Source of the DNA: Streptomyces sp. SAT1
Lineage (GTDB): Bacteria; Actinomycetota; Actinomycetes; Streptomycetales; Streptomycetaceae
Length of the DNA stretch: 64,000 bases
Assembly: GCF_001654495.1 (NCBI RefSeq)
Contig: NZ_CP015849.1
Location: 248,001-312,000, forward strand
Direction of reading: 5' to 3'
Below the pieces are notes generated by a model. The model was not told the origin of the DNA. It saw nothing but the letters and a program-made list of their open reading frames with translations, and made no database searches. Both the position numbers and the translations under genes were made by a program. Below, piece after piece: positions 1 through 9,104 of the stretch. How positions within the stretch are numbered: position 1 is the first letter of the stretch; the number at the start of each line of letters is the position of its first letter.

Positions 1-1
1 G

Positions 2-286
2 CCGACGACGGTCGCGGCCGGAGGCACGGTCACGATCCAGGTCAGCTGCGACACGGGCACGGCACCGGCTGTCGCCGCCACGTCGCAGGCGTTCGCCGAC
101 GGCACGGTCACCCTGCGCCGCACACAGGGCACCGTCTACACCGGAACGGCCGCGATCGCCCCCGCCGGGAACTTCACCTCCGGCGGCCCCGACCCCGTCG
201 GGCGGCTGTCCGAGTGGAGCGTGGACGGGGCCTGCCCCGACGGCGGACGGTTCCGGGCCGGTTTCACGGTGGACCGCGGCCGCTGA
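2..286 (+). CDS. C-terminal part of a secreted hypothetical protein
   Basis: An open frame enters from the left edge and ends at TGA 284-286, leaving about 94 residues. The readable part is rich in Thr, Gly, Ala and Val, with beta-strand-like segments (VTIQVSCDTG, GTVTLRRTQGTVYTG) and two well separated cysteines. This is the look of an exported immunoglobulin-like or surface protein of actinomycetes. No catalytic motif is visible and the start and signal peptide are outside the window, so no function is assigned. It is on the same strand as crtI, with 124 bp between them, and is not part of the carotenoid pathway. Confidence 0.6.
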   Translation, partial: PTTVAAGGTVTIQVSCDTGTAPAVAATSQAFADGTVTLRRTQGTVYTGTAAIAPAGNFTSGGPDPVGRLSEWSVDGACPDGGRFRAGFTVDRGR

Positions 287-410
287 CCGCCTCCGTCCGG
301 CCCTGTGGCTGCGCACGGACGCCGTTGCGCCGGTGGGGTGACCTGCGTCCGCAGCGGCCCGCGTACCGGGCAGGCATCTGCGCGACCGCACCCGCGAGAG
401 GAGGTCGCGC

Positions 411-2006
411 ATGCCGGTACGTGCCGGAGGCGGCGTGAGGACGGTGCCGGGCCCGACGGATCATGTGGTCGTGGTGGGCGCCGGTCTCTCCGGTCTCGCC
501 TGCGCGCTGCATCTGCTGGGCGCGGGCCGCCGGGTCACGGTCGTCGAACGGGACGCCCTGCCCGGCGGCCGGGCGGGACGCGTGCGCCTGGGCGGCTACG
601 AGCTGGACACGGGGCCCACGGTGCTGACCATGCCGCACCTGGCCGACGAGGCGTTCGCGGCCGTGGGCGACAGCCTCGCCCGTCATGTGGAGCTGACCCC
701 CCTGCACCCGGCGTACCGGGCGTGTTTCGCGGACGGGAGCTCGCTCGACGTGCACACCGCGGCGGAGGCCATGGAGGCCGAGGTCAGACGGTTCGCGGGC
801 CCGGCGGAGGCGGCCGGCTACCGGGCGCTGCGGGACTGGCTGACCCGGCTGTACCGGGCGCAGATGCGGCGCTTCATCGACACGAACTTCGACTCGCCCT
901 TCCAGCTGCTGCACCCGGACCTGGCCCGGCTGGCGGCTCTGGGCGGCTTCGGGCGGCTGGACCGGCGGATCGGCCGCTTCCTGTCCGACCCGCGCCTGCG
1001 CCGCGTCTTCACCTTCCAGGCCCTGTACGCCGGTCTCGCCCCGGCCCGCGCCCTGGCGGCCTACGCGGTGATCGCCTACATGGACACCGTGGCCGGGGTC
1101 TGGTTCCCCAGGGGCGGCATGCACGCACTGCCGCGGGGCATGGCTCAGGCCGCGGGCCGCGCGGGCGCCGCGTTCCGCTGGTCGGCCGAGGCGACCGCAC
1201 TGGAACGCTCGGCGGGCCGGGTCCGCGCCGTACGGCTGGCCACGGGCGAGCGGATCGCCTGCGACGCCGTGGTCCTGAGCTGCGAGCTGCCCGTCGCGCA
1301 CCGGCTCGTGGGGCGCGCCCCGAGGCGCCCGGTGAGCCTGCGGCACTCGCCGTCGGCCGTCGTGCTGCACGCCGGTACGGACCGCACCTGGCCCGGTCTC
1401 GCGCACCACACGCTGTCCTTCGGCGCGGCCTGGGAGCGGACCTTCGAGGAGCTGACCCGCTCCGGGCGGCTGATGAGCGACCCGTCGCTGCTGATCACCC
1501 GGCCCACGGCCCACGACCCCGGCCTGGCACCGCCGGGCGGCCACCTCCACTACGTCCTGGCGCCCTGTCCGAACACCGATGTCGGCCCCGGCGCCGCCGC
1601 CTGGCGCGACCTGGGGCCCCGCTACCGGGACAGCCTGGTCGCGGAGCTGGAGCGCCGGGGCCTGGCCGGGTTCGCGGGCAGCGTCCGCGAGGAACTGCTC
1701 GTCACACCGCTGGACTGGACGGCGCGGGGGCACGCGGCGGGCAGCCCGTTCTCGGTGTCGCACACCTTCGCGCAGACCGGTCCGTTCCGGCCGCGCAACC
1801 TGGTCCGCGGTCTGGAGAACGTCGTCCTGGCGGGCTGCGGCACCACCCCCGGTGTCGGTGTGCCCACGGTCCTGCTGAGCGGCAAGCTCGCCGCCGCCCG
1901 CGTCACCGGCGGCGCCGCGCGCCCCCGCTCCGTCCCCGTCCGCCCCGCGTCCCGCGCCGTCCGGGCCGTCGCAGCGACCGCGGAAGGCGCTCATGACCCG
2001 TCGTGA
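411..2006 (+). CDS. crtI: phytoene desaturase CrtI
   Basis: FAD-dependent enzyme that introduces double bonds into phytoene to give lycopene. The 531-residue product has the N-terminal FAD-binding fold ([20 protein letters not shown], about residues 19-38), the PGGRAGR segment after the first beta-alpha-beta unit, and the C-terminal [20 protein letters not shown] motif typical of bacterial CrtI. Length matches the family. The ATG at 411 follows a strong GAGAGGAGGT site. The stop lies inside crtB, whose ATG starts 14 bp earlier, so the two are translationally coupled. In described Streptomyces clusters crtE (GGPP synthase) precedes crtI; here it does not. Confidence 0.95.
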   Translation: MPVRAGGGVRTVPGPTDHVVVVGAGLSGLACALHLLGAGRRVTVVERDALPGGRAGRVRLGGYELDTGPTVLTMPHLADEAFAAVGDSLARHVELTPLHPAYRACFADGSSLDVHTAAEAMEAEVRRFAGPAEAAGYRALRDWLTRLYRAQMRRFIDTNFDSPFQLLHPDLARLAALGGFGRLDRRIGRFLSDPRLRRVFTFQALYAGLAPARALAAYAVIAYMDTVAGVWFPRGGMHALPRGMAQAAGRAGAAFRWSAEATALERSAGRVRAVRLATGERIACDAVVLSCELPVAHRLVGRAPRRPVSLRHSPSAVVLHAGTDRTWPGLAHHTLSFGAAWERTFEELTRSGRLMSDPSLLITRPTAHDPGLAPPGGHLHYVLAPCPNTDVGPGAAAWRDLGPRYRDSLVAELERRGLAGFAGSVREELLVTPLDWTARGHAAGSPFSVSHTFAQTGPFRPRNLVRGLENVVLAGCGTTPGVGVPTVLLSGKLAAARVTGGAARPRSVPVRPASRAVRAVAATAEGAHDPS

Positions 2007-2988
2007 ACTGGACGCCGCCGGCATCCGCGATCCCGCCCTGCGCGCCGCCTATCTGCGGTGCCGGCGGCTCAACGCCCGCCACGGCAGGACGTACTTCCTG
2101 GCCACCCGGCTGCTCCCGGTGGAGCGCCGGCCGGCCGTGCACGCCCTGTACGGCTTCGCCCGCCGGGCGGACGACATCGTCGACGATCTCGACGGGACCC
2201 GGACGGCGGAGGAACGCGACCGCGCGCTGCGCCGGCTGGAGGACGGCCTCGCGCACGGGCTGCGCACCGGGGAGGGCACCGAGCCCGTGGTGCGGGCCCT
2301 CGCGGACACCGCCGGACGGTACGGCATCGCGCACACGCTGTTCGCCGACTTCCTGGCGTCGATGCGCAGCGACCTGCGGGTCACGGACTACGCGACCTAT
2401 GCCGATCTGCGGGCGTACATGCACGGTTCGGCCGCGGTGATCGGGCTCCAGATGCTGCCGGTGCTCGGCACGGTCGTGCCCCGCGAGGAGGCGGCACCGC
2501 ACGCGGCGGCCCTCGGGGTGGCGTTCCAGCTGACCAACTTCCTGCGGGACGTGGGCGAGGACCTGGACCGCGGGCGGGTCTATCTGCCGGCGGACCTGCT
2601 CGCGGCGCACGGCGCGGACCGCGCGCTGCTGGAGTGGAGCCGCCGTACGGGCCGCACCGACGCGCGGATCCGGGCGGCGCTGGTCGCCGCCGAGGAGCTG
2701 ACGCGAGGGGTGTACCGGACGGCGGAGCCGGGCATCGCCCTGCTCGATCCGCGCACCCGCCCGTGCATCCGGGCCGCGTTCACGCTCTACGGCGGCATCC
2801 TGGACGCCATCGCGGACCAGGGCTATCCGGTGCTGCACCGGCGTGCGGTGGTCTCGCGCGGACGCCGGGCGGCGGTGGCGGCGGCCGGGGTCGTACGGGT
2901 CGCCGCCGCGCGCCACCGCGCACGGGCCGGGCGCCCGGCGCCGCCCGTGGCCGGGGCGGCGCTGCGACGGGAAGGGCAGCGGGGGTGA
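1993..2988 (+). CDS. crtB: phytoene/squalene synthase family protein CrtB
   Basis: Condenses two geranylgeranyl diphosphates to phytoene. The 331-residue protein shows the two Asp-rich Mg-diphosphate motifs of the trans-prenyl head-to-head synthases: RRADDIVDD (about residues 56-64) and [12 protein letters not shown] (about 184-195), plus [10 protein letters not shown] and [10 protein letters not shown]. Its ATG overlaps the end of crtI and its TGA overlaps the GTG of the following Rieske gene (GTGA), so the three genes form one tightly coupled unit. The Arg/Ala-rich C-terminal tail (residues about 290-331) is longer than the catalytic fold needs. Confidence 0.95.
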   Translation: MTRRELDAAGIRDPALRAAYLRCRRLNARHGRTYFLATRLLPVERRPAVHALYGFARRADDIVDDLDGTRTAEERDRALRRLEDGLAHGLRTGEGTEPVVRALADTAGRYGIAHTLFADFLASMRSDLRVTDYATYADLRAYMHGSAAVIGLQMLPVLGTVVPREEAAPHAAALGVAFQLTNFLRDVGEDLDRGRVYLPADLLAAHGADRALLEWSRRTGRTDARIRAALVAAEELTRGVYRTAEPGIALLDPRTRPCIRAAFTLYGGILDAIADQGYPVLHRRAVVSRGRRAAVAAAGVVRVAAARHRARAGRPAPPVAGAALRREGQRG

Positions 2989-4058
2989 GCGGGCGGGCGG
3001 ACCGGACCGGCTGGACGCCGCCCGTGCGGCGGCGGCGCCGCTCACGCTGGGCGGCGCAGGCACCGACCTGGCGGCAGGCGCGTCCGGCGCTGATCGCCGC
3101 CGCGCTCGCGCGGGCCTCGGAGCGGCCGACCGGCAACTGGTTCGTCGTCGGTGCCTCCCGGGACGTGCCCGCCGGAGGCCCGCCGCTCGGCCGGACGGTG
3201 GGCGGGACGGAGGTCGTGCTGTGGCGGTCGGACACCGGCGAGCTGCACGCGGGGCCGGGCGCCTGCCCGCATCTCGGGGCGCCCCTGCGGGAGGGCCGGG
3301 TGGTGTGCGGCACACTGGTGTGCCGCTGGCACGGACTGGCCCTGGACGGCGGGCCGTTCACCGGCTGGGACCCGTATCCGGCGCATGACGACGGTGTGCT
3401 GGTGTGGGTCCGGCTCGACGCGGTCGGCGGCGAGGAGCCGTCGGACCGTCCCCGGGTGCCGGAGCGTCCGGCGGCGGGCGGCGCGGTGGACGCCGTGTTC
3501 ACGGCCGTCGGGCGGTGCGAACCGCAGGACGTGGTCGCCAACCGGCTCGACCCGTGGCACGGTTCGTGGTTCCACCCGTACGCGTTCGTGGACCTCACGG
3601 TGGTCCGGCCGCCGCGGGAGCGGGGCGACGACGACGCCTTCGTCGTCGATGTGTCCTTCCGTCTGACGGGCCGTCTGGTGGTGCCGGTGCGGGCCGAGTT
3701 CACGGCACCCGGGCCCCGTACGGTCGTCATGCGCATCATGGAGGGCGAGGGGGCCGGTTCCGTGGTGGAGACCCATGCCACGCCTCTGACCGGTCCCTCA
3801 CGGGTGCCGCCCCGGACCGCCGTCGTCGAGGCGGTCGTGGCCGCCTCGGACCGGCGCGGCTTCGCCCTCGCGCGAGCCGCGGCGCCCGTGCTGCGCCCGT
3901 TGATCCGGCGGACGGCCGGACGGCTGTGGCGCGACGACCTCGCCTACGCCGAGCGGCGCTGGGAACTGCGCGGCGCGGGCCGTTTCCCCGGAGCGGGCAC
4001 GGCAGCACACCCTCGGGTGGCCGCCGAGGCAGCCGAGGACCGCGGCGCGCGGGGGTGA
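2985..4058 (+). CDS. Rieske [2Fe-2S] protein (DUF5914-like) in the crtV position
   Basis: A 357-residue protein with an N-terminal Rieske domain. The cluster ligands are clear: CPH at about residues 93-95 and CRWH at about 112-115 (C-X-H-X16-C-X2-H). The C-terminal 200 residues could be the catalytic or lipid-binding part of a Rieske oxygenase; [20 protein letters not shown] resembles the D/H-rich iron site region. The GTG start at 2985 overlaps the crtB stop (GTGA). The upstream part of the same open frame is only a shadow of crtB. It occupies the place that crtV holds in described crtEIBV-crtYTU clusters and converges on crtU with a 13-bp gap. A role in modifying or protecting a carotenoid is inference; the Rieske domain itself is seen. 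Confidence 0.8.
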   Translation: MSGRADRTGWTPPVRRRRRSRWAAQAPTWRQARPALIAAALARASERPTGNWFVVGASRDVPAGGPPLGRTVGGTEVVLWRSDTGELHAGPGACPHLGAPLREGRVVCGTLVCRWHGLALDGGPFTGWDPYPAHDDGVLVWVRLDAVGGEEPSDRPRVPERPAAGGAVDAVFTAVGRCEPQDVVANRLDPWHGSWFHPYAFVDLTVVRPPRERGDDDAFVVDVSFRLTGRLVVPVRAEFTAPGPRTVVMRIMEGEGAGSVVETHATPLTGPSRVPPRTAVVEAVVAASDRRGFALARAAAPVLRPLIRRTAGRLWRDDLAYAERRWELRGAGRFPGAGTAAHPRVAAEAAEDRGARG

Positions 4059-4071
4059 GCGCGCCGGACGG

Positions 4072-5625
4072 TCAGCGGCTCCCGGCCCGGCAGACGGCCC
4101 TGAGCACGGGTGAGCGGCCGGCCCGGGGGACCGTCCACAGCGTCTGGCCGCGCACGCCCCAGCCCGCGAGGAGGGCACCGGCGGCCAGGAAGCCGGTGGT
4201 GGCGGCGCGTTCCATCAGGGCCACGGGCAGGTCGCAGCGGATCGCGTCACCGGCCAGCGTCACCCTCGGGTGCGGGGTGCGGACGGCGGGCCTGCGGGCG
4301 TGCGAACCGACCGGGAAGAAGGGGCAGTCGGCGCGCCACTCGTGCCGGGCGTCCACCACGCGGGCCCGGCGTGTCTCCGGGTACACGCGGTGCAGGCCCT
4401 CGACGAGCCGCCGCCGCATGTCCTGCGGCGCGGTGCCCGGGGCGACGGCGTAGGCGTGGAGCTCCACGACCGAACCGCCGCTCCGGGCGGCCCAGCGGGC
4501 GGCCTCGCCCTCGTAGCATTCGAGGACGCTGACGTTGTCGAGGCCGTCGTAGCCGCTGGTGCCGAGGAATCCGGGGCGGTCGGCGCGGACCGGGCGGTCC
4601 AGCCAGAGCCGGGAGACGAGGAAGGGCGGCGCGGTGCTCAGGGCGGCGATGTCCGCGCGCCAGGCCGGGGTGCCGAGGGCGGGTGAGGCGGCGACCAGGT
4701 CGCGCAGCGCCCCGGGGTCGAGGGCGAGCACCGCCGCGTCGTGGCGCTCCGTGCCGCGGTCGGTCCGCACCTCCACTCCCCCGCCCTCGTCCGGGCGGAC
4801 GGCGCGCAGGGGCGTGCCGGGGCGCAGGTCCGCTCCGAGGCGGCGCAGATAGTCGCCGAGGGGCTCCCACAGCGCCTGGGGGAACGGCTCGGTGGGCACG
4901 TCGAAGAGCAGGCCCTCGGCCGAGCCGAGGAAGTAGATGTGGAACATCAACAGCAGTTCGGCGGCGGACAGTTCGCGCGGGTCGGCGAAGAAGCTGCGGG
5001 AGAACACCTCGAAGGCGAGGTGGTGCGCGGCCGCGGGGAAGCGGACCGCTTCCAGGAACGCGGTGGCGCTCATGCCGTCGAAGCGTTCGTAGACCTCGGG
5101 CACCCGGACGTCCAGGAGCGGCAGCGCGGCCCTGGCGTCCAGCGCGGTGAGGTCGCGCCAGCCGAACGTGGGGCTCAGCGCGACGAAGCCGAGCGCACTG
5201 AACGGCGGGGTGCGCGGGACGTGGGCGAAGCTGTCGGTCAGTCCGCCGCTGTGCCGCAGCGGGTAGTCGGGCAGGGGGCGCAGCCGGTCGAGGCCGGGGT
5301 CCGTGCGGCGCAGCAGGCCGCGCAGGTTGTAGTACTGGCGGAAGAAGGCGTGGAAGCCGCGGCTCATGGTCGCCGCTGATCCGTCGGCGAGGCGGACGCG
5401 TCGGCCCGCGAGGCGTCCGCCGAGGGACTGCTCGCGTTCGTAGAGGGTCACCCGGGCGCCGCGTTCGGCCAGCAGGGTGGCGGCGGCCAGTCCCGCCACG
5501 CCCCCGCCGGCCACGGCGACACGGGGCGCGTCCCCGCTCCCGAAGCGGTCCCGGCCGGGCGCGGCCGGCACGATCTCGGCCCTGCGGTCGCGGCCCCGGC
5601 GGGCCGTACGGCCTGCCGCGCTCAC
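4072..5625 (-). CDS. crtU: CrtU, carotenoid desaturase/methyltransferase (isorenieratene synthase)
   Basis: FAD-dependent enzyme that turns the beta-ionone rings of beta-carotene into aromatic rings, yielding isorenieratene. The 517-residue protein opens with an FAD-binding motif (VAVAGGGVAGLAAATLLAERG), followed by SLGGRLAGRR and the family segment MSRGFHAFFRQYYNLRGLLR. The GTG at 5625 overlaps the TGA of crtT (GTGA) and gives the expected length; the open frame extends further upstream but that part reads crtT in another frame. It is last in the operon crtY-crtT-crtU and converges with the Rieske gene. Confidence 0.9.
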   Translation of the reverse strand: MSAAGRTARRGRDRRAEIVPAAPGRDRFGSGDAPRVAVAGGGVAGLAAATLLAERGARVTLYEREQSLGGRLAGRRVRLADGSAATMSRGFHAFFRQYYNLRGLLRRTDPGLDRLRPLPDYPLRHSGGLTDSFAHVPRTPPFSALGFVALSPTFGWRDLTALDARAALPLLDVRVPEVYERFDGMSATAFLEAVRFPAAAHHLAFEVFSRSFFADPRELSAAELLLMFHIYFLGSAEGLLFDVPTEPFPQALWEPLGDYLRRLGADLRPGTPLRAVRPDEGGGVEVRTDRGTERHDAAVLALDPGALRDLVAASPALGTPAWRADIAALSTAPPFLVSRLWLDRPVRADRPGFLGTSGYDGLDNVSVLECYEGEAARWAARSGGSVVELHAYAVAPGTAPQDMRRRLVEGLHRVYPETRRARVVDARHEWRADCPFFPVGSHARRPAVRTPHPRVTLAGDAIRCDLPVALMERAATTGFLAAGALLAGWGVRGQTLWTVPRAGRSPVLRAVCRAGSR

Positions 5626-6356
5626 CGGGCGTCCCCCGCCGCCGGTGCGGCGGCCCCCGCGCGGGCCAGGAAGGTGTGCGCGATGCCCGTCTGCCATCCG
5701 GCGACGGGCACGGCGCGGACATGGGTGAACCCCGCCGCCGCCAGCCGCGCGCGGAAGGCGGGCGCGGTGTCGAAGTCCAGGACGCTGCGCCACAGGTGCC
5801 GGTAGAGGGCGCGGTCGCCGGTGAGGGTGCCCGCGGGGACGATGACGCCCCGGCACACGCCCGTCCACAGGGCGCGGTGGGCGGGCGAGCCGCTGAGGCT
5901 GTACTCATGGACGGCGAGCCGGCCGTGCGGGCGCAGCAGCGAGTGTACGGCCGCGAGTACGCCGTCCGGGTCGGTGACGTTGCGGAAGAGATAGGCGGCG
6001 AACACCGCGTCGTACGGTCCTTCCCCGGCCGCCGCCACCTCCTCGGCGGTCAGGTGCCGGAAGCGCACCCCGGCCGGCCACCGCTTGGCCAGGGCGCGCC
6101 GCAGCATCCCCGAGGAGGCGTCGACGGCCGTGATCCGGGCGTGGGGCGCGGCCCGCAGCAGCGCCCTGGTGGAGGCGCCGGTGCCGCAGCCGAGGTCCAG
6201 TACGCGCAGTCCGGCGCCGCCCCCGGGCAGCCGCAGCCGGCGTGCCGAGCGCAGGAGGTCGGTGCGGTAGCCGGGGTTGAGGGCGGTGAGGCGGTCGTAG
6301 GTGGGCGCGGCGTGGTCGAAGGCGCGGGCCAGGTCGTGGTCGCGCAGCAGTGTCAT
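5622..6356 (-). CDS. crtT: CrtT, SAM-dependent methyltransferase of the carotenoid cluster
   Basis: A 244-residue class I SAM methyltransferase of the UbiE type. Motif I is VLDLGCGTGASTRALL (about residues 50-65), followed by ITAVDASSGML and YDAVFAAYLFRNVTDP. The start ATG at 6356 overlaps the crtY stop (ATGA), and its own stop overlaps the crtU start. The gene sits between crtY and crtU as in described streptomycete isorenieratene clusters, where it is called crtT. Its substrate is not settled by the sequence; ring methyl transfer is attributed to CrtU, so CrtT may act on an accessory molecule. Confidence 0.88.
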   Translation of the reverse strand: MTLLRDHDLARAFDHAAPTYDRLTALNPGYRTDLLRSARRLRLPGGGAGLRVLDLGCGTGASTRALLRAAPHARITAVDASSGMLRRALAKRWPAGVRFRHLTAEEVAAAGEGPYDAVFAAYLFRNVTDPDGVLAAVHSLLRPHGRLAVHEYSLSGSPAHRALWTGVCRGVIVPAGTLTGDRALYRHLWRSVLDFDTAPAFRARLAAAGFTHVRAVPVAGWQTGIAHTFLARAGAAAPAAGDAR

Positions 6357-7579
6357 CGGTGGCTCTCTCCGCTCGGTGGGGAGCCGCGGGGGCGGCGGGG
6401 CAGGAAGGGGAGTTCGACGGCGGTCCGCAGCATGGGGACCACGGGGGTGCGTATGCCGACGCCCCAGTCCTCCCAGGGGGTGGTGGTGCCGTCGAGGAAG
6501 CGCAGCAGGCGTTCGGCGGGGACGCGGCGGAACAGGCCGGTGAAGAAGTCGGGGCCGTCGATCCGCCCGGTGTCCAGGGCGCGCAGCAGCACCGCGTCCA
6601 TGGCGAGGGCCCGCCGCCGGTGCGGCGGGGGCGCGGTCGCGCGGCCCGCGCGCAGGGCGGCGGCGATGGCCCGGGTCTGCCGCTGCACGGCGGCGAACGT
6701 GTAGCCGGTCGCCGGGCGGGTGGCGCCGCCCGCGGTCCCGATCCGGAACACGGCGTCTCCCGCCCTCCGGGCGAAGTGGCCGTCGGTCATGGGGATGGCG
6801 CCCTGCTCGGCCGACTCCACGGTGAGCGGGCCGAGCCGCAGGACGTCCTCGCTGTAGTGGGCCAGCGCCGCCTCGTACCGCTCGCGGGTTAGCGGCGTCC
6901 GGGAGAACTCGGTGTACTCCACGAGCGCCCGGTCCGGTGCCAGGGGCAGGACGTAGCCGAAGGCGAGCCCGTGCGGCGGCTGCGGCACGCGGAAGTCCAT
7001 CAGGTCCGCGACGGCCGGGTCGAAGCGGTCCGTCCGGGTGCGGACGAACCAGCCGCGGAAGTGCTGCGTCAGATGGGTGCGGGCCGGTGGCAGGACGGGC
7101 CGGGGCCGGGAGTCGTACACATGGCGGGCGCGCAGGGACAGCGTCCGGCCGTCGGGCGTGGTGCAGCGCACCTCGGCGCCGCCGGGGGTGTCGCGGACGG
7201 TGCGCGCCGTCGCCCGCAGGACGCGCACCGTGGGGGACCGGGTGAGCCGGGCGTGCACCAGCCGTTCGAAGTCGGTGGAGCGCAGCATGCGGTAGCTCAG
7301 CGGGGCGGGGTCCAGGGCGACGGCCCGGCCGTCGGCGCCGTGGACGCGCAGCCGGGACCAGGAGGCGCTGACCGCCTCGTCGAGGTCGCCGCTCCCCCGG
7401 TCCCAGTAGCACCACGTCCGCTCGGGCGGCGTCAGCGGTCCGGCGGGTGCGTCCACGAGCGTCACTTCGGGGACGGCGGCGGCCGCCAGCCGGTGGGCGA
7501 GGCTGAGTCCGGCCGCTCCGCCGCCGACGACGACGACGCCGGACGGAGGGCCGGGGGCGGCGCGTTGCTCACGTGTCAT
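6353..7579 (-). CDS. crtY: lycopene beta-cyclase CrtY
   Basis: Cyclises the two psi-ends of lycopene to beta-carotene. The 408-residue protein has the FAD-type motif VVVVGGGAAGLSLAHRL near the N-terminus. Lycopene cyclase segments follow: PPERTWCYWD, HVYDSRP, QHFRGWFVRT, LMDFRVPQ, FGYVLPL, EYTEF, IGTAGGATRPATGYTF. ATG 7579 has a good site (AGGAAGAG). It is first in the - strand crt operon, so the carotenoid promoter for this arm should lie between 7580 and the MITE-like element at 7752. Confidence 0.95.
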   Translation of the reverse strand: MTREQRAAPGPPSGVVVVGGGAAGLSLAHRLAAAAVPEVTLVDAPAGPLTPPERTWCYWDRGSGDLDEAVSASWSRLRVHGADGRAVALDPAPLSYRMLRSTDFERLVHARLTRSPTVRVLRATARTVRDTPGGAEVRCTTPDGRTLSLRARHVYDSRPRPVLPPARTHLTQHFRGWFVRTRTDRFDPAVADLMDFRVPQPPHGLAFGYVLPLAPDRALVEYTEFSRTPLTRERYEAALAHYSEDVLRLGPLTVESAEQGAIPMTDGHFARRAGDAVFRIGTAGGATRPATGYTFAAVQRQTRAIAAALRAGRATAPPPHRRRALAMDAVLLRALDTGRIDGPDFFTGLFRRVPAERLLRFLDGTTTPWEDWGVGIRTPVVPMLRTAVELPFLPRRPRGSPPSGESHR

Positions 7580-7751
7580 GTCGCTCTTCCTGCGGGCGCC
7601 GGGCGGGCGGGGCGGCTGCCGTCCGCCGTACACGGTCGCCCGGTTCCGGGACGGGCGGGGCCGCCGGGCACGGCACCACCCGAGCACGTTCCGCCCGGTG
7701 AGGCCAGGCGCCACCACGTCCACATACCCGGCCGGCGGATCACGGGGGCGG

Positions 7752-7932
7752 CTAGGGCCTGTCGTCAGATTCCCGCCTGCCCCGCGACGCCATGCACGCA
7801 CTCTCGCCGCACCGGGCCCAGACCCGAGTACGTCCAGTACGCGGGTCAGGACCCGGCACGCCGAGAGCACGCACCTGACGCCGCGAGGCCCGCCCTCCGG
7901 GCGGACGACGGGAATCTGACGACAGGCCCTAG
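7752..7932. mobile_element. 181-bp MITE-like near-palindromic element
   Basis: Both ends carry the same 24-bp sequence in inverted orientation, beginning CTAGGGCCTGTCGTCAGATT (7752-7775 and 7909-7932). The interior is also largely self-complementary: blocks around CTCTCG/CGAGAG, ACCGGGCC/GACCCGG and ACCCG/CGGGT pair across a centre near 7840, so almost the whole element could fold as one long hairpin. The outer CTAG is itself palindromic and may be a 4-bp target duplication of the CWAG type used by IS5-family elements. There is no coding capacity. It lies in the gap between crtY (7579) and the XRE gene (7987), which otherwise holds only promoter-sized sequence. Confidence 0.8.
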
Positions 7933-7986
7933 GATTCACGCGTACGCGGTACATCCCACATCGGCTCATGGGAGGGGAGGGTGCGG

Positions 7987-8460
7987 ATGACCGGCTCCGA
8001 GGCCGCTCCGGCAAGCCTGGCCGACCGGATCGAGGCGCTGTTCCGGATCGTACGGCGGCCCAACCGGGAGCAGTTCAGCAACGAGGAGGTCGCTCGGGCG
8101 TGCCGGGAGACCACCGGGGCGAGTTTCTCGGCGACGTACGTGTGGCAGTTGCGCACGGGGCGCCGGGACAATCCGACCAAGCGGCATCTGGAGGCACTGG
8201 CGCAGTTCTTCGACGTGCCGGTGGCGTACTTCTTCGACGAGGAGCAGGGCGAGGCCATCGCCAAGGAGCTGGAGCTGCTCGGCGCGATGCGGGACGCCGG
8301 GGTGCGCAGCGTGGCGCTGCGGGCGGTGAACCTGTCCCCCGAGGGAGTGGACACGATCAATGACATGATCGATGTGCTCGCCCGCCGTGAACAGGCCGCC
8401 GGCGGCCACCGTGACCGGGGTGGCACCGCGCCGGACACCAGGGACGGCACCACCGGCTGA
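7987..8460 (+). CDS. XRE-family helix-turn-helix regulator
   Basis: A 157-residue DNA-binding protein. The Xre-type HTH covers about residues 12-75 (FSNEEVARACRETTGASFSA, then the recognition region ATYVWQLRTGRRDNPTKRHL and the closing FFDVPVAYFF). The remainder is a helical tail. ATG 7987 is chosen because GGGAGGGGAGG ends about 6 bp upstream; a GTG at 7981 in the same frame is too close to that site. It is the first gene of a three-gene cassette with a metallopeptidase and a membrane protein, a pairing in which XRE proteins are often the cleaved or sensed partner. Regulation of the cassette by this protein is inferred. Confidence 0.85.
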   Translation: MTGSEAAPASLADRIEALFRIVRRPNREQFSNEEVARACRETTGASFSATYVWQLRTGRRDNPTKRHLEALAQFFDVPVAYFFDEEQGEAIAKELELLGAMRDAGVRSVALRAVNLSPEGVDTINDMIDVLARREQAAGGHRDRGGTAPDTRDGTTG

Positions 8461-8504
8461 CCGGCCGGGACGGACCGCGGCGAGGGCGCGAGAAGGGGTG
8501 GCTC

Positions 8505-9104
8505 GTGGGGGAGGACCGGAGCGGCAGACGGTTGTGGCGGCGATGTACGCGCCTGGTCGAAGGGCTGGAACTGCCCACCCCCTTCGACGCCGGCGCCTTC
8601 ATCGCGCTGCTCGCCGGAAAACGCGGCCGCGACATCCGGCTCATGCCGGTCGCCTACCGTCCGCACACCCCCTGCGGGCTGCTGATCACCACCGACCGCG
8701 CCGACTGCATCGTGTACGCCGCGGACACCACTCCCCTGCACCAGCAGCACATCCTGCTGCACGAGGCCGCGCACCTCATCTGCGGGCACCACGAGACCTC
8801 CCCCGCCGCCTCGGCCGCCGCCGAACTGCTGCTGCCGCACCTGCCCGCCGCCCTGGTGGAACGGGTGCTGGGCCGCACCGTCTACACGCTGCCCCAGGAG
8901 GCCGAGGCGGAACTGGTCGCCTCCCTGATCCTCAACCGTGCCACCCGCCTGGAGCGCGGCACGGACTCCGCCGAGCCGGCCGGGCAGGACGAGGCCCGGC
9001 TGCGTTCGCTGTTCGGCGCGCCGCCGCAGGGGCCGCCCGGCGGCGCGTCCGGTGGCCGGCCCCGGCGGGAGCGCCGCGCCCCGGACGGCCCCGCCGATGG
9101 CTGA
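8505..9104 (+). CDS. ImmA/IrrE-type (M78-like) metallopeptidase, often called toxin component
   Basis: A 199-residue protein with the zinc-peptidase signature HEAAHLICGHH at about residues 85-95, in a setting (TTPLHQQHILLHEAAHL) typical of the IrrE N-terminal-like domain. The region before it (MPVAYRPHTPCGLLITTDRADCIV) fits the preceding beta strands. The GTG start at 8505 follows AGAAGGGG. The stop lies 8 bp inside the next gene (ATGGCTGA), so the two are coupled. Such proteins usually act on a neighbouring XRE repressor or cytosolic substrate. Naming it a toxin would only reflect database habit. Confidence 0.82.
   Translation: MGEDRSGRRLWRRCTRLVEGLELPTPFDAGAFIALLAGKRGRDIRLMPVAYRPHTPCGLLITTDRADCIVYAADTTPLHQQHILLHEAAHLICGHHETSPAASAAAELLLPHLPAALVERVLGRTVYTLPQEAEAELVASLILNRATRLERGTDSAEPAGQDEARLRSLFGAPPQGPPGGASGGRPRRERRAPDGPADG

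Noticed and set aside
264..2024. 586-codon frame on the minus strand over crtI
   Set aside because: Mirror frame of a clear CrtI; composition is Arg/Gly/Pro-rich and shows no domain.
6885..6895. TTA codon in crtY
   Set aside because: The triplet on the plus strand reads CTA in the crtY frame, so no bldA dependence is indicated.
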